A DNA stretch of 64,000 bases, taken from Viridothelium virens (Eukaryota > Ascomycota > Dothideomycetes > Trypetheliales > Trypetheliaceae). The stretch covers positions 1 through 64,000 of the forward strand of contig ML991775.1 of the NCBI GenBank assembly GCA_010094025.1, in the 5' to 3' direction. The notes under the pieces were generated by a model. It saw only the letters and a program-made list of their open reading frames with translations. It was not told the DNA's origin and did not search any database. Positions 1 through 10,414 of the stretch are shown here, in pieces (position 1 is the first letter of the stretch; each line of letters begins with the position of its first letter). A program made the position numbers and the translations under genes.

Positions 1-1004
1 TTCCGCCTCTCCCTCCCCCCCCTCACAATCCTCCCCTGCTCATCCACAACCGCCACCATCGCCGCCTCATCCACCATCCCCTCCACACTCTCGACCTTCA
101 ACGTCAACACCTCCGTGTTCCAGCACGCCAACACCACATACACGAACACCAGCGCGACGACCCCCCACGCCGGCAGCGCCAGCGCCCACCACCGGTTCGG
201 ATAATACCGGATCCCCAGCTGGTGCAGCAGCGCCGACGGCAGGTACGCCCACAGCAGGTACCCGATGAACGCCGCGCTGCTGCACAGGTACAGCACGAAG
301 CCGTAGTATTCGTATGTCGGGACTGGGGGGTGCGCGCGGGGAACGCCGTGCGTGGGCGCGAGGGACACGAAGGTTGCGGCGGTGGAGGAGGAGGCGACCC
401 CGGCGCCGGCGGTTGTGGTTGTGGTTGAGGAGGCGGGTGTTGCGGTGCCGGAGGTGCCGGGGGGGTGCGGGTTGCGAGGGAGGTGGGTGGAGGAGGTGGA
501 GGGGCCTTCGTGGTCGGAGGAGTCGGGCGTTGTGGGGCGGGAGGTGAAGGCTGGGCGGAGGAGAGAGGTTAGAGAGGGGGAGGGCGGGAGGGGGGTTGGA
601 GGTCGGTTGTAGAAGGGAGGAGCGAAGGGTGCCGAGGGTTTGTCGAGGAGATGAGAGTGTGACCGGGAGTGGTGGGTATACAGAGGTCGTTGGGGAGGTA
701 AATTGGGGATGGGTAGGTCTTCGTCGTCGTCATCCGAAGAGGAAGCGGAATCGTTCGAAAGGGTTTCGGGAGTAATGCCTTCGATGAATGCGTCTTCGAG
801 AAGCGAAGGGTCATTTTGCTCGGTAGTCGAATCATGGGCTTTTGGAGTAGCAAGGGAAGAGGCATGATTGTGCCTTGCGGCCGAAGCTATTGATGAGGTG
901 GGTGATAAGGTGGAATCCTCTGCTAGGCTATTGAGCGTCGAGAGGTTAGGTGTGGACTTTGATTGCAGGTTAGAAAGCAATTGTCCTCTACTCTGTGGAG
1001 GCAT
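1..1004 (-). CDS. gpi19: PIG-P/Gpi19, GPI-GlcNAc transferase subunit P (3' end beyond window)
   Basis: Subunit of the ER-membrane enzyme that moves GlcNAc from UDP-GlcNAc to phosphatidylinositol, the first step of GPI-anchor synthesis. One open frame runs from the ATG at 1004 off the left edge (334 codons seen). Residues 1 to about 220 are a low-complexity Ser/Thr/Pro-rich tail with an acidic patch (SSSDDDDED). The PIG-P domain follows: PTYEYYGFVLYLCSS begins the first membrane helix, then LGIRYYPNRWWALALPAW, then a second helix (VALVFVYVVLAC). The two-helix hairpin and the YYPNRWW signature are typical of the family. The long N-terminal extension is common in Pezizomycotina, and I infer it is cytosolic and disordered. 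No intron was needed. The DPM-like C-terminus is not in view. Confidence 0.9.
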   Translation of the reverse strand, partial: MPPQSRGQLLSNLQSKSTPNLSTLNSLAEDSTLSPTSSIASAARHNHASSLATPKAHDSTTEQNDPSLLEDAFIEGITPETLSNDSASSSDDDDEDLPIPNLPPQRPLYTHHSRSHSHLLDKPSAPFAPPFYNRPPTPLPPSPSLTSLLRPAFTSRPTTPDSSDHEGPSTSSTHLPRNPHPPGTSGTATPASSTTTTTAGAGVASSSTAATFVSLAPTHGVPRAHPPVPTYEYYGFVLYLCSSAAFIGYLLWAYLPSALLHQLGIRYYPNRWWALALPAWGVVALVFVYVVLACWNTEVLTLKVESVEGMVDEAAMVAVVDEQGRIVRGGRERR

Positions 1005-1921
1005 TGTAGGTGAAGATGTCGACGTAGTACCGTTGTGGATTCGCTGAGATGACCGAGCCTTCGCCGCACCCTTTCGAGGCGGCGAACGCGTCTGAGCTAG
1101 GTAGGATCTACTACTGTATGCCACCCACATGAAGATGTGCTACAAAACTACTTGAGCTTGAGAATTTTTGGGTCATCATCAAAATCCTCTCCTCTTTGTT
1201 CTCGAGCTTCAACGACTCAGCCCTAGGAGTCGGGTCATATAAGAGTGGTATGCCCTTCTCTCGTCTCTGCGGAGAACTATTCGAGTGATCAATTTGTCAA
1301 ATTTCAATTTAATCAGAGTAGCAAGATCGACCTGGGGAAAAACCGCGATGAAACAATGCTCCAGTCACGGACGAAAAAACCCCAAGTCGATTTTTTGCAC
1401 TTTGATGTCAAAAATCTAGTTTCTATCCATCGCCCCTTAGGTCAATGCCAGCGTTTGACGCAGCATAATCCCCATGCAAGCTCAGAAATAAGAGCTCAAC
1501 GGGTATGTCACTTAAAATGCTGCGACGCATTCCCCAGCATCAACCATAAGCCATACATCTTCAGCAAACGAGTGACTTCCAGGGTCGATGGACCTCTCCG
1601 AGACGACCAAGTCCTGCGCCGTGAAGTCAGCAGGCGGCTCCCCTGGTAAAAGTATGTTTGACGTTGTGCAGATAGACCCACCTCTTCTTCGCCCCACCTC
1701 AGTTCTGTAGCATTTGAACAAGGCCTATGTCGTAGGCGACCCTGTGCTTGCGGCGGCACAGGGTCCATGGCCATGCGACTGCCAAGTTTCAGACCAGCGC
1801 GCTCATTCCGTCCCACTGTGGCAGTACCAGTATCACATCGGTACTGCTGGATGCGAGGTGCCGTCAGAAGCCGCCGCGCCTCTGGATCAGCATCCTCGCC
1901 GTTGGCGAGGGTTTCGCACCG
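1005..1921. other. Intergenic: PIG-P promoter side and eRF1 3' flank
   Basis: This should hold the PIG-P 5' region next to 1004 and the eRF1 3' UTR next to 1922. Open frames here (for example 1245-1649 and 1508-1816) lack recognisable domains or splice logic. I see no RNA gene. Confidence 0.6.
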
Positions 1922-3330
1922 TCAATCGTCATAGAACTCGTCTTCGTCGTCGTCATAGTCGGCCAGCTGTTCGAAGTTGACCTTGTAGCGTAGGATGGCC
2001 CCGATACCACCGAAGCCCTTCACAAACTGATTACCTTCGCTGGAGCGGTCGGAAACGAATTCGAGGGTAGCGCCGAAGTCAGTATGCTTCTCGGCGAGCC
2101 ACTCGAGCAAGCTCAGAGACTCGGTGACTTCCATCTCTTGACCCGTATCCTTGTCGGCGAAGAGGCTGCGATCGGCTTCTTGAGTCTTGTTGGTGTGGAG
2201 GATCACTTGACTGCCTTCAGAACTCTTGAGTTCCCAGCGAGTAACTTCGAGATCTTCATATACAATCAGTGTTTCCGCAGCACCAAGCTCAAGAGCCTTC
2301 AGCGTGTCCTCAACACCATAACAGACTTTGCCCGAGTCGAGAGAGATTTCGTCGAAATATTTGTTGATGAGCTTCTTCTCTTGGATGAATTTGACGTTGC
2401 TTAGAGTCTCGGAGGACAACTCGATGGCCTGATTAAAGCCATTTTCTCCACCGTAACTGACGTCGACTACCTTGATGACCTTTGATTGGAGACGACCATC
2501 GAACATGTCAGACTGGTTCAGCTCGCTCTTGAAATCTGCAGAACCTGCAAGGATCAATCCTGCAACGTTGACTTTGTCGTTGGTTATAAAGACCTGAACC
2601 GCAGTCTCGGCGACCTTTCGCACATAGTTGTGACGCTTCTCCTCCCGAAGACGGGCAAAACGCAAGGCAGACTGACCACCTCGTCCATGCTTCTTGGGGA
2701 GATCGACAGTGAATTTGGTAAGCACGTCACGAGTGTTACCGCTGAGAGTACCGAACAAAGCACCGTTACCATCCATAATGATAAAACCAAACTTCTGGTC
2801 ACTCTCCAACAGTTCACTCAAGGCTTCAGTGTGGAATTTGTTGTCGCACAGATAGAGCGAGGTGTTGATTGGCTTGAACGGTTCAAAATCGATATTGACC
2901 TTCCTCTCCTTGCCTTCTGAGGTTAAGATTTCACCACAGTATACGACCAAGCCGTTGGGAGGCACTTTGGAGTAGAGCTTCAGGCGTTGCTGGGTGGAGG
3001 TGATGGCAGAGAGGACAGAGAGGCGGTTAACTCGAGATTTGATGTTAGAGGCAGTCCCGAATTCTGGAAGCAATGTCAGGTCTAGACAGTGTCGGAGTTT
3101 ATTCGATCAAAATCACCTTCAGCTAACATTTTCGCGGCACGGGAGACTTGATCCTTGGGAGCTACGACTTGTTAGTAGAGTACAGGTATGACCTCAACTA
3201 ACGACGTACGAATGATGAGCGAGATCATGCTAGTTCCGTTTCCACGAGCCTCTTCGAGTCGCTTGATGAGCTTCTTGACCTTCCATATCTCGATGTTCTT
3301 CTCGGCATCGTTTGCTTGAGCGGCGGACAT
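1922..3330 (-). CDS. sup45: eRF1, eukaryotic peptide chain release factor subunit 1
   Basis: Recognises stop codons in the ribosomal A site and triggers peptide release with eRF3. Three exons: 3330-3210, 3161-3117 and 3063-1922, giving 435 aa, the normal length. Introns are GTACGT...TCGTAG and GTGATT...TTCCAG, and the joins rebuild the conserved [17 protein letters not shown] stretch. Stop-recognition motifs NIKS (about 62-65) and YLCDNKF (about 126-132) are present. The catalytic GGQ lies at about 184-186 in [20 protein letters not shown]. The C-terminus is acidic ([12 protein letters not shown]), as expected for eRF3 binding. The start at 3330 gives the family N-terminus ([20 protein letters not shown]). 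It is transcribed away from the AVT1-like gene. Confidence 0.97.
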
Positions 3331-4628
3331 GGTGACGAAAAAAAAGTGCGGGCCCAACGACGACCAGCAAAGAAGAAAAGCCTCGTTCAGACGAGGTAGG
3401 GGAATGAAGATGTAGACAGTCGGCTTTTGTGGTTTGATTGCTCTGTAGATCCTGTCGATGGTGCGGCGAAAAAATCGTCAACCTCAGTCGAAGGTTTTAA
3501 TGTGTGACGCACAGGGTTCAGCCTTGATGCCAGGTGCGGTTGTGGCTGGTGGGTCAGTGGAAGACGGAACTGCGCATAGCCTTCCACGTGCCGCCACTGA
3601 ATAGGTATTTCATCTCCAGAGGTACGGAGTACAGAGCCACAGCACGAGGTACCCTCCATATCGTCATCTACCTACTCGGCACACCGAGTAGAATGAGTCA
3701 CTACTCTGTCGTACTATAAGTGTACAGCTATCTACTACTACGTTGACTCATGCGGCATGTTATAACGAGTTTACTGCGTACAATGCTTAAAGACGTTGAT
3801 TGGACTCGATACTTCGTTTGCAAGGTAATTATCCAGTAGCCGCTAACTGACGAGTTCGTTTCACCGAATGAGGGTGATCCTCCAGATGGCATCTATGGAC
3901 CTTTGCTCAGCCTCTGGGCGACACCACCATTCAATGGGGTCTAGGAGATAGCGAAGCCCTCCCATTTTTCTTATTTCCCATCCTTTGTCAAAATCGTCAA
4001 AATATCCAAACAGTGCACCATTTTCAGCCCATACAATTCAAACTATTGTCTAGCATAGTCCCGGAAAGAACATCTCGAGGCTTTTGAGATCCTTTCTCCA
4101 GCTTACATTTCCCTTATGGGCCTGGGATAGAGTACATGGTCGGCAACAAACATCGGATCCAGTATACGAAAGCTGCTCGTAGTGATGCATCAAATCCACG
4201 GAAACTGCGCAGATTGGATTTTACATTCAGTTCTTGTCAAGGAGATTTGAATTTGAGTACTTGATTGGGGTGAATCGAGCATCAAAGTTTATTTTTGAGG
4301 ACAAGGGAGGGCCGAGCTCGGGGTGATGATGACAGGCAGCGGCTGGCCCGCGCCAGTCGGTGGCTTTGCCGAGACTCGCCTTTCCCAACTATCGTAAATC
4401 TTTTCCTGTCAGGATCTTATCAAATGCCCCGCCAAATTTCGTTTCTCGATTCGCAATAACGACTTGCAATCTAAATCGCTAGGGGGCCTGGGTGTGGTCC
4501 GATGACCTTTGACGCTTTTTGTCTTCCTCCGCCTTTTCCATCTGCACCTTTCACATACGTATGTGATTTTCTGTTTCCATTCAGTCGTGTACTGCCCTAT
4601 TGTCAGGATCAACTGCGGGGCAGGCGCA
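3331..4628. promoter_or_regulatory. Divergent intergenic region, eRF1 / AVT1-like transporter
   Basis: About 1.3 kb between two divergent starts. It contains two TGASTCA sites (listed separately) and a pyrimidine-rich stretch just upstream of 4629. An in-frame ATG at 4509 would add 40 hydrophobic residues to the transporter; I treat that stretch as 5' UTR. No gene was found. Confidence 0.6.
3694..3750. promoter_or_regulatory. Pair of GCN4/CPC1-type TGASTCA sites
   Basis: TGAGTCA at 3694-3700 and TGACTCA at 3744-3750. TGASTCA is the known binding site of the cross-pathway regulator (Gcn4/CPC1/CpcA), which acts under amino-acid starvation. The pair lies 365-420 bp upstream of eRF1 and about 880-930 bp upstream of the AVT1-like transporter. 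Function is inferred from sequence only. Confidence 0.4.
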
Positions 4629-6647
4629 ATGAGCATTACCAATAGCCAACCTTCAACATGGGAGGAGTACGAACGTGGAGGCCGCCGGGGATCTTCCGAG
4701 TCTGGCCAAAGTCGGGTTCATTTCGATTCAGACAGAAATCGAAGCTCGTTGGACAGTCATGATCAGACCTTACATCCACCAGACGATGCCAATGGGCGCG
4801 GGCTTAGACAGAGAAAGTCTTCGATGTCAATGCATTTCACATCACTTCGACAGGCTGGTGGCGTCAATAGCTTCGATAATTTTGCCAGATCATGGCAGCG
4901 AGCTGCAGGATTCGTCGAGGTTACTCCTGTTCGACAATCTTTCCAATCCGTCGATGATGGAGACTATGAACAAGGCCGAAAGCCCATGACCACTACTGGA
5001 CCAGGAGAAAGGGTATCGCTCCTTCGTGCTGCTTTTGAAAATGAGGGGAGGCGCATCTCTGAAAATGCAATTGCCAATGACGAAGAAGCCCCTGCCGTTG
5101 AAGCATCAAGCGCCGTGCCCGAGGAAGCAGCTGTGCAAGACTCCATGGAAAGACGTTTGTCTGAATCCCGAGCTAGGATGTCAACTGACAACATCTTTTC
5201 GGTCTCGCCTCACCTTGCTTCTCCGTTTAGTGCCAGCTACGGAACCATGTATGGGAGTCTTCGTGACCATGTTAATGAGCCAGCAGTGGAGCATGCGGGG
5301 AAGCTATTCAAGCAACAGCAACTGTCCGGTGCCGGTGAGCCGGATAAAGAACGCGAGCCATTGCTGGTCAAACAGGTTCAGCAAAATGATGGAAAGACTG
5401 TCAATGTTGTGGTTGGCCAATCTACATTGCCACAGACCGTCTTCAATTCTGTCAACGTACTTGTTGGGGTTGGGCTCTTGGCACTCCCTCTATCCTTCAA
5501 GTATGCTGGGTGGCTGATAGGCATGCTGTTTTTTCTTTTTTCCGCCATTTCAACATCCTATACTGCGAAGCTCCTCGCGAAGTGCCTAGACGTTGATAAT
5601 TCCCTAATCACTTTCGCGGACGTCGGGTATGTCGCTTTTGGATCAAGAGCACGGATTGCTATCAGCATCCTCTTCACCCTTGAACTATTAGCAGCCTGCG
5701 TAGCACTTGTCGTGCTATTTGCTGATTCTCTGGATGCTCTAATACCTGCCTGGAGTATTCTAGAGTGGAAGATCATCTGCGGTATCATACTGATTCCACT
5801 TTCATTTCTGCCGTTGCGCCTCCTTAGTTTCACTAGCGTCCTGGGCATCCTGTGTTGTTTTGGCATCGTTTTTGCTGTCTTCGTAGACGGTTTCATCAAA
5901 CCACATCAACCTGGCTCATTAAGAGAACCGGCGAAAACATACCTCTTTCCTGAACATTGGGGCACTATCCCTCTCAGTTTCGGACTCATGATGTCCCCTT
6001 GGGGTGGACATGGCGTCTTTCCGAATATTTATCGTGACATGCGGCACCCGCATAAATATACCAAGGCAGTGAACGTCACTTATGTCTTCAGCTACTTCCT
6101 CGACGTTGCCATTGCTATTGCCGGGCTCCTTATGTTTGGCAATCAAGTTCGAGACGAAGTAACGTCCAACATTATTCTAACGGATGGGTACCCAAAGGGC
6201 CTCTCTGTTTTCATTGTCATCTGCATCGGCATCGTCCCCATTACTAAGGTGCCCCTGAATGGACGTCCCATCATCTCGACCCTCGAGATTCTCCTGGGTC
6301 TGGACTCTCGCGCTATGTCTTCGACATCGCAGTCAACTACTGGGCTGTCCGGCTTTACGAGAGGTATCCTCAAGATCACGATTCGGACGCTGATCAATGT
6401 CCTCTTTGTAGTATTAGCCATATTGGTCCCTAGTTTTGACCGCATTATGGGGGTAATGGGAAGCGTGGCCTGCTTTACGATTTGTATCATTTTACCGCTC
6501 GCCTTCCATTTGAAATTATTTGGAAAAGAGCTAGGCCGGTGGAGATGGTGGGGTGAAATGGGTCTGATGATGTTGAGCGTAGCGTTGGCGATTACCGGAA
6601 CAGTGGGTGCATGCCTACCCAAGGAGACCATTGGGGCGAAGCCTTGA
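4629..6647 (+). CDS. AVT1-like vacuolar amino-acid transporter (AAAP family)
   Basis: Predicted 672-673 aa multi-pass membrane protein that moves neutral amino acids across the vacuolar membrane using the proton gradient. The first 265 or so residues are hydrophilic and Ser/Arg-rich, as in fungal Avt1 proteins, and may be a regulatory cytosolic tail. The Aa_trans domain begins at LPQTVFNSVNVLVGVGLLAL, the usual first helix with its GVG/LAL motif. About ten further hydrophobic segments follow, including FSAISTSYTAKLLAKCL and PLSFGLMMSPWGGHGVFPN. It is a single uninterrupted frame. The start at 4629 (MSITNSQPSTWEEYERGG) is preferred over the upstream in-frame ATG at 4509. Two TGASTCA sites upstream suggest amino-acid control. 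It could also be an Avt3/Avt4 relative; the exact subfamily and substrate cannot be fixed by reading. Confidence 0.88.
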   Translation: MSITNSQPSTWEEYERGGRRGSSESGQSRVHFDSDRNRSSLDSHDQTLHPPDDANGRGLRQRKSSMSMHFTSLRQAGGVNSFDNFARSWQRAAGFVEVTPVRQSFQSVDDGDYEQGRKPMTTTGPGERVSLLRAAFENEGRRISENAIANDEEAPAVEASSAVPEEAAVQDSMERRLSESRARMSTDNIFSVSPHLASPFSASYGTMYGSLRDHVNEPAVEHAGKLFKQQQLSGAGEPDKEREPLLVKQVQQNDGKTVNVVVGQSTLPQTVFNSVNVLVGVGLLALPLSFKYAGWLIGMLFFLFSAISTSYTAKLLAKCLDVDNSLITFADVGYVAFGSRARIAISILFTLELLAACVALVVLFADSLDALIPAWSILEWKIICGIILIPLSFLPLRLLSFTSVLGILCCFGIVFAVFVDGFIKPHQPGSLREPAKTYLFPEHWGTIPLSFGLMMSPWGGHGVFPNIYRDMRHPHKYTKAVNVTYVFSYFLDVAIAIAGLLMFGNQVRDEVTSNIILTDGYPKGLSVFIVICIGIVPITKVPLNGRPIISTLEILLGLDSRAMSSTSQSTTGLSGFTRGILKITIRTLINVLFVVLAILVPSFDRIMGVMGSVACFTICIILPLAFHLKLFGKELGRWRWWGEMGLMMLSVALAITGTVGACLPKETIGAKP

Positions 6648-7110
6648 TGTAATTTCTTCATCTGAATGGCAGTAACAGCATTCGATCGACTGCATTATCT
6701 AGTTTCGATTGCATAGCGGCGATACCCGGCATTTTGGAGGTAATGTACCTACTCAATGAACTGTAAGGTCTATATGGAATGACACTACATGCACTGAATG
6801 ATAACCGAGCTTTACAAGCTTTCTTCCATTCGACCAAAAGTCTTTCAGAACACACAACTGCTAAGACTTTAGCATAGGACCCGAAAGTCCCCTAAACACT
6901 TCTGCCTATTTGAGATGTATGTACCCTGCGTCAACTACACTAGGTGCTGAGTGGGTCTGTTCTGGTTGGCCCCAATGTCATACCATAATATCAATCCGTA
7001 TTGCTCGCTAATAGAACGCTCCATGTGCCCCCCTATACCCTCGACAGCTCGGCGAGCATTCTTGTGACCACGCATGCGTAAAACAGGCCGCAACAGCTTT
7101 TCAATCATCG
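6648..7110. other. Convergent 3' intergenic spacer
   Basis: Lies between the ends of the AVT1-like gene and Get5. No gene, repeat or RNA signal was seen. Confidence 0.6.
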
Positions 7111-8024
7111 TCACCTCTCTCCAAGCGCCCCCCTAAATATCCCCACCAACCTCTCCCCTTCTTCCGCATCCTTCAGTCTCATCCCCAACCAACCCCTCAA
7201 ATCCGTCCAAAACTCCTCACTCCGCAACACCGCCGTGCTCGCGCCTGCGCCCTCCCCTCCCTCCCCCATCACCACCTCAGGCGCAGACGCAGGCGCAGGC
7301 ACACTCTCCATCGGATCCGCCTTCTCCGCCGCCCCCGCACTCGCGCCCCTCCCCGCCCCAGGCGTCGTGGCCCCTCCCCCACCACCACCAGCGCCACCAG
7401 CACCAGGCGTGCCTCCAACCACCATGACGCTAAAGTCGACATCGGCGCTGCCGGGCTCGGCGCACTCGGCCAGCGTCTTCGAGTCGGCGACGGGCTTCTT
7501 GCGGAACAGGATCTTGATCTTGTCGACGGAGGCGCCGGTGCCGGATTGCGCGGCGAAGGACGTCTTGAGCGCGTGGATGCTGGTGCTGGGGTCGAGGGAG
7601 GGGAGGGTGAGCGTTGAGGCGGGGCGTAGGGTGCGGAGGTTGGCGGTTAGTTTGGAGGGGGTGGGGGTTGGGGTGGAGGTGGATGCGTCGAGAGGTGAGG
7701 AGGGGTCTGAGGGGTGGGAGCCGGGGGGTGGCATGGTGGTGGGCATTTTGGGGAGGATGTACTATGGGAGCTGTTAGTGTTGGCGTATATTGGGGCTATG
7801 CTTCTCGAGGGAGCTGTGGCCGCTCAATTCATGACTACTTTATTGAGACTTACAGCGGGCTGCGCTGGGAGCTTTCTTGGATCTTCGACATGGTCGGCTG
7901 AGAGTTTCAGAGGTTTTTGGTCTGCAGAGGTGAGGAATTGTTTGGCGAAGCTGATTTCATTTACATCGACGCCTTTGCCTTTGGGGGAGAAGGACTTGAT
8001 GTAATTTTGCATTCTGGAAGACAT
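7111..8024 (-). CDS. get5: Get5/Mdy2-like ubiquitin-like protein of tail-anchored protein targeting
   Basis: Get5 links Get4 to Sgt2 and hands tail-anchored membrane proteins to Get3 in the cytosol. Two exons: 8024-7854 and 7761-7111 (272-273 aa), joined in phase 0 across GTAAGT...CCATAG. Exon 1 carries the Get4-binding N-terminus (FAKQFLTSADQKPLKLSADH). The ubiquitin-like domain spans about 90-150 (SVDKIKILFRKKPVADSK is the second half). A Gly/Ala/Pro-rich linker follows, then the C-terminal dimerisation segment EEFWTDLRGWLGMRLKDAEE. The linker sequence (GAGGAGGGGGGATTPG) is low complexity and GC-rich, unlike the flanking domains. It shares a 302 bp divergent promoter with nop2. The start at 8024 is the best Kozak-proximal ATG; an upstream frame extends further but looks non-coding. 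Confidence 0.85.
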
Positions 8025-8326
8025 AATGAATATCAATGTCCCAGTAGCCAACGAAGCTCTGAGCTCTCGGTCAGAGAGAAAGTTGAGGTTGGAATGATTA
8101 TAGAAATATTCTCTTTGGTGTTGATGCGGCATGGTGACGAGATGGTCCAACCCGCAGTGGCGGTGCTCTGTGGCTGGTAGGCTTGGCTGGTCCGACAGCA
8201 AAATTTCCAGAGCACCACACCAAAATCTCATGACACTAGCATCTATCAAAATCGTCAACTCCAAAACTTTCCCGTCCTCACGCCTTCGCTCGTTTCAATT
8301 CTGTAAGGCTATTCAGGGAAGTAGTC
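8025..8326. promoter_or_regulatory. Bidirectional promoter, get5 / nop2
   Basis: A 302 bp spacer between two divergent start codons must hold both promoters. No specific site was recognised. Confidence 0.5.
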
Positions 8327-10414
8327 ATGAGTGCTACGAGACAGCGGAGAAATCAGGTTCCCTTCCAACCATCAGACAACTCTTCTCTCAACAGAAAACG
8401 CAAAGCCGTGCCTGTGGCAAACGGCTCTACTAAGAAGCTTAAGGTTCAAGCGACGGGTAAATCTGCAAAGGATCGTGCTCTGCGGTCAGTCCCTGCAAAC
8501 TCGGGTGGTCAGAGATCGACGAAAGGTAATTTTACCAATGGCAAGCCCACACAGGTCGAGAAGAGTGGGACAATTAGGGATGTAAAAACCCAGTCTGGCA
8601 AAGTCAAAAAACAGTTACTCACAGACCTTGATGACGACTATGACGATGGCATCGTTTCCGATGGTGTCGGTGACTTTGACGGATTCGACGATGACGAGGT
8701 AGATGGTATCGATGATCCAACCGTGATGGAGGATGAGTTTGGCAATCTAGATGATCCAAGCGATGACGAGTTCAGTCTTGAGGATGAGGGAGTTGGTGAT
8801 GATCAATTCGGAGAGCTTAGTTCCGATTTTGTCGACTCGGATGAAGAACCCAAGCAAGGTCTGTGGTCGGATGATGACGAGGATGCTGAGGAGGCTCTAA
8901 CTGCAGCAAACATTGAGGGCCTCTCGAGTAGACTGGATGCCCAAGCGGCTCAAGATGCAGCCGATGCACAAGCCGAATTAGAGGAACAGGCCCTTCAAAC
9001 AAATATTGCCACGGATCGGCCGAACGTACTGGATGATGCGGACGAGGGTGCAACAGGTCAACCCTCCTTACTCGCTCCCAATCTCCAACTTCTTCGCACA
9101 CGAATCACTGATAATATCCGAGTCCTCACCGACTTCTCCAACTTATCTGAGCCCGGAAGATCAAGGGTGGAGTATACTGCACAGCTCCTCAAAGATATTT
9201 GTGTCTACTACGGCTATTCTGAGTTCCTGGCTGAGAAGCTTTTCAGCCTCTTTTCACCCTCGGAAGCATTTGCGTTCTTTGAAGCAAATGAATCTCCACG
9301 ACCGGTTGTCATCCGCACAAACACACTTCGGACACATCGACGCAACCTTGCTCAAGCCCTTATCAACCGCGGCGTTACTCTTGAGCCTGTTGGGAAGTGG
9401 ACAAAGGTTGGACTTCAAGTTTTCGAATCGCAAGTTCCGCTCGGTGCTACACCCGAATACCTTGCCGGCCACTATATCTTGCAAGCCGCTTCCTCCTTCC
9501 TCCCAGTCATTGCTCTAGCCCCACAGGAGCATGAGCGGGTGCTGGATATGGCGTCTGCTCCTGGCGGTAAGGTTACACACATGGCAGCTTTAATGCGGAA
9601 CACTGGATGCATCTTCGCGAACGATAGCAACAAAGATCGAGCAAAGGCACTCATTGGTAATATTCATCGTCTTGGCGTCAAGAACACAATCGTATGCAAT
9701 TACGATGCTCGCGAGTTCCCCAAAGTGATGGGAGGGTTTGACCGTGTCTTGCTCGACGCCCCCTGCTCGGGAACCGGCGTCATTGCCAAAGACGCCAGTG
9801 TCAAGACGAACAAGACGGCTCAAGACTTTCTCCGCCTACCCCATTTGCAAAAGCAGCTGCTACTCTGTGCCATCGACTCAGTCGATGATTCGAGCAAGAC
9901 TGGGGGTTATATTGTCTATTCTACTTGCAGTGTTACGGTGGAGGAGAACGAGCAGGTCGTTCAGTATGCGCTCAATAAGCGTCCGAATGTTAGGCTCGTG
10001 GACACTGGCATAAGTTTCGGCAAGGAGGGCTTCATAAAGTATATGAACAAGAGGTTTCATCCCACCATGAAGGAGACAAGGCGCTATTATCCGCACGCGT
10101 ATAACGTCGATGGTTTTTTCGCTGCCAGATTTAAGAAGATAGGTCCCACTCCACCCAACGCAGTGGCAAGTGGATCCCAGAATGGCGTGCCCATGGAAGT
10201 GGATGACAACGAAGTGGTCGACAAGACGCCGGTGGCGGATGATGAGGATGAAAGGGGGGATGACTTTGGCGGATGGGACGATGAAGAGGATCAAGAGTAC
10301 ATCGAACGGGCGAAGAAGAAGCTGCTGCGGAAGAAGGGGTTTAATCCCAAGAGCGAGGCCCTCGCTGGAGAGAAGAAAATGAACGGAATGCCGGAGCGCC
10401 GATCGAAGTCCTAA
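8327..10414 (+). CDS. nop2: Nop2, 25S rRNA (cytosine-C5) methyltransferase
   Basis: Nucleolar RsmB/Nop2-family enzyme that methylates a cytosine of 25S rRNA and is needed for 60S assembly. It is 695 aa in one exon. Residues 1-200 are charged, with basic (Lys-rich) then acidic (DDDYDDGIVSDGVGDFDGFD) blocks typical of Nop2. The SAM-dependent domain has LDMASAPGGKVTHMA (motif I), VLLDAPCSGTG (motif IV, about residue 480) and YIVYSTCSVTVEENEQ (motif VI, about residue 533), so both expected cysteines are present. YPHAYNVDGFFAARFKKI is the family C-terminal signature, followed by an acidic and Lys-rich tail. It is divergent from get5. Family assignment is secure; the precise target base is known only from yeast. 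Confidence 0.95.
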   Translation: MSATRQRRNQVPFQPSDNSSLNRKRKAVPVANGSTKKLKVQATGKSAKDRALRSVPANSGGQRSTKGNFTNGKPTQVEKSGTIRDVKTQSGKVKKQLLTDLDDDYDDGIVSDGVGDFDGFDDDEVDGIDDPTVMEDEFGNLDDPSDDEFSLEDEGVGDDQFGELSSDFVDSDEEPKQGLWSDDDEDAEEALTAANIEGLSSRLDAQAAQDAADAQAELEEQALQTNIATDRPNVLDDADEGATGQPSLLAPNLQLLRTRITDNIRVLTDFSNLSEPGRSRVEYTAQLLKDICVYYGYSEFLAEKLFSLFSPSEAFAFFEANESPRPVVIRTNTLRTHRRNLAQALINRGVTLEPVGKWTKVGLQVFESQVPLGATPEYLAGHYILQAASSFLPVIALAPQEHERVLDMASAPGGKVTHMAALMRNTGCIFANDSNKDRAKALIGNIHRLGVKNTIVCNYDAREFPKVMGGFDRVLLDAPCSGTGVIAKDASVKTNKTAQDFLRLPHLQKQLLLCAIDSVDDSSKTGGYIVYSTCSVTVEENEQVVQYALNKRPNVRLVDTGISFGKEGFIKYMNKRFHPTMKETRRYYPHAYNVDGFFAARFKKIGPTPPNAVASGSQNGVPMEVDDNEVVDKTPVADDEDERGDDFGGWDDEEDQEYIERAKKKLLRKKGFNPKSEALAGEKKMNGMPERRSKS

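Noticed and set aside
2084-2920. Long plus-strand open frames across eRF1
   Set aside because: Antisense shadows of a conserved coding region.
4509-4628. 40-residue N-terminal extension of the AVT1-like protein
   Set aside because: Hydrophobic and unlike Avt1 tails; the downstream ATG at 4629 gives a normal start.
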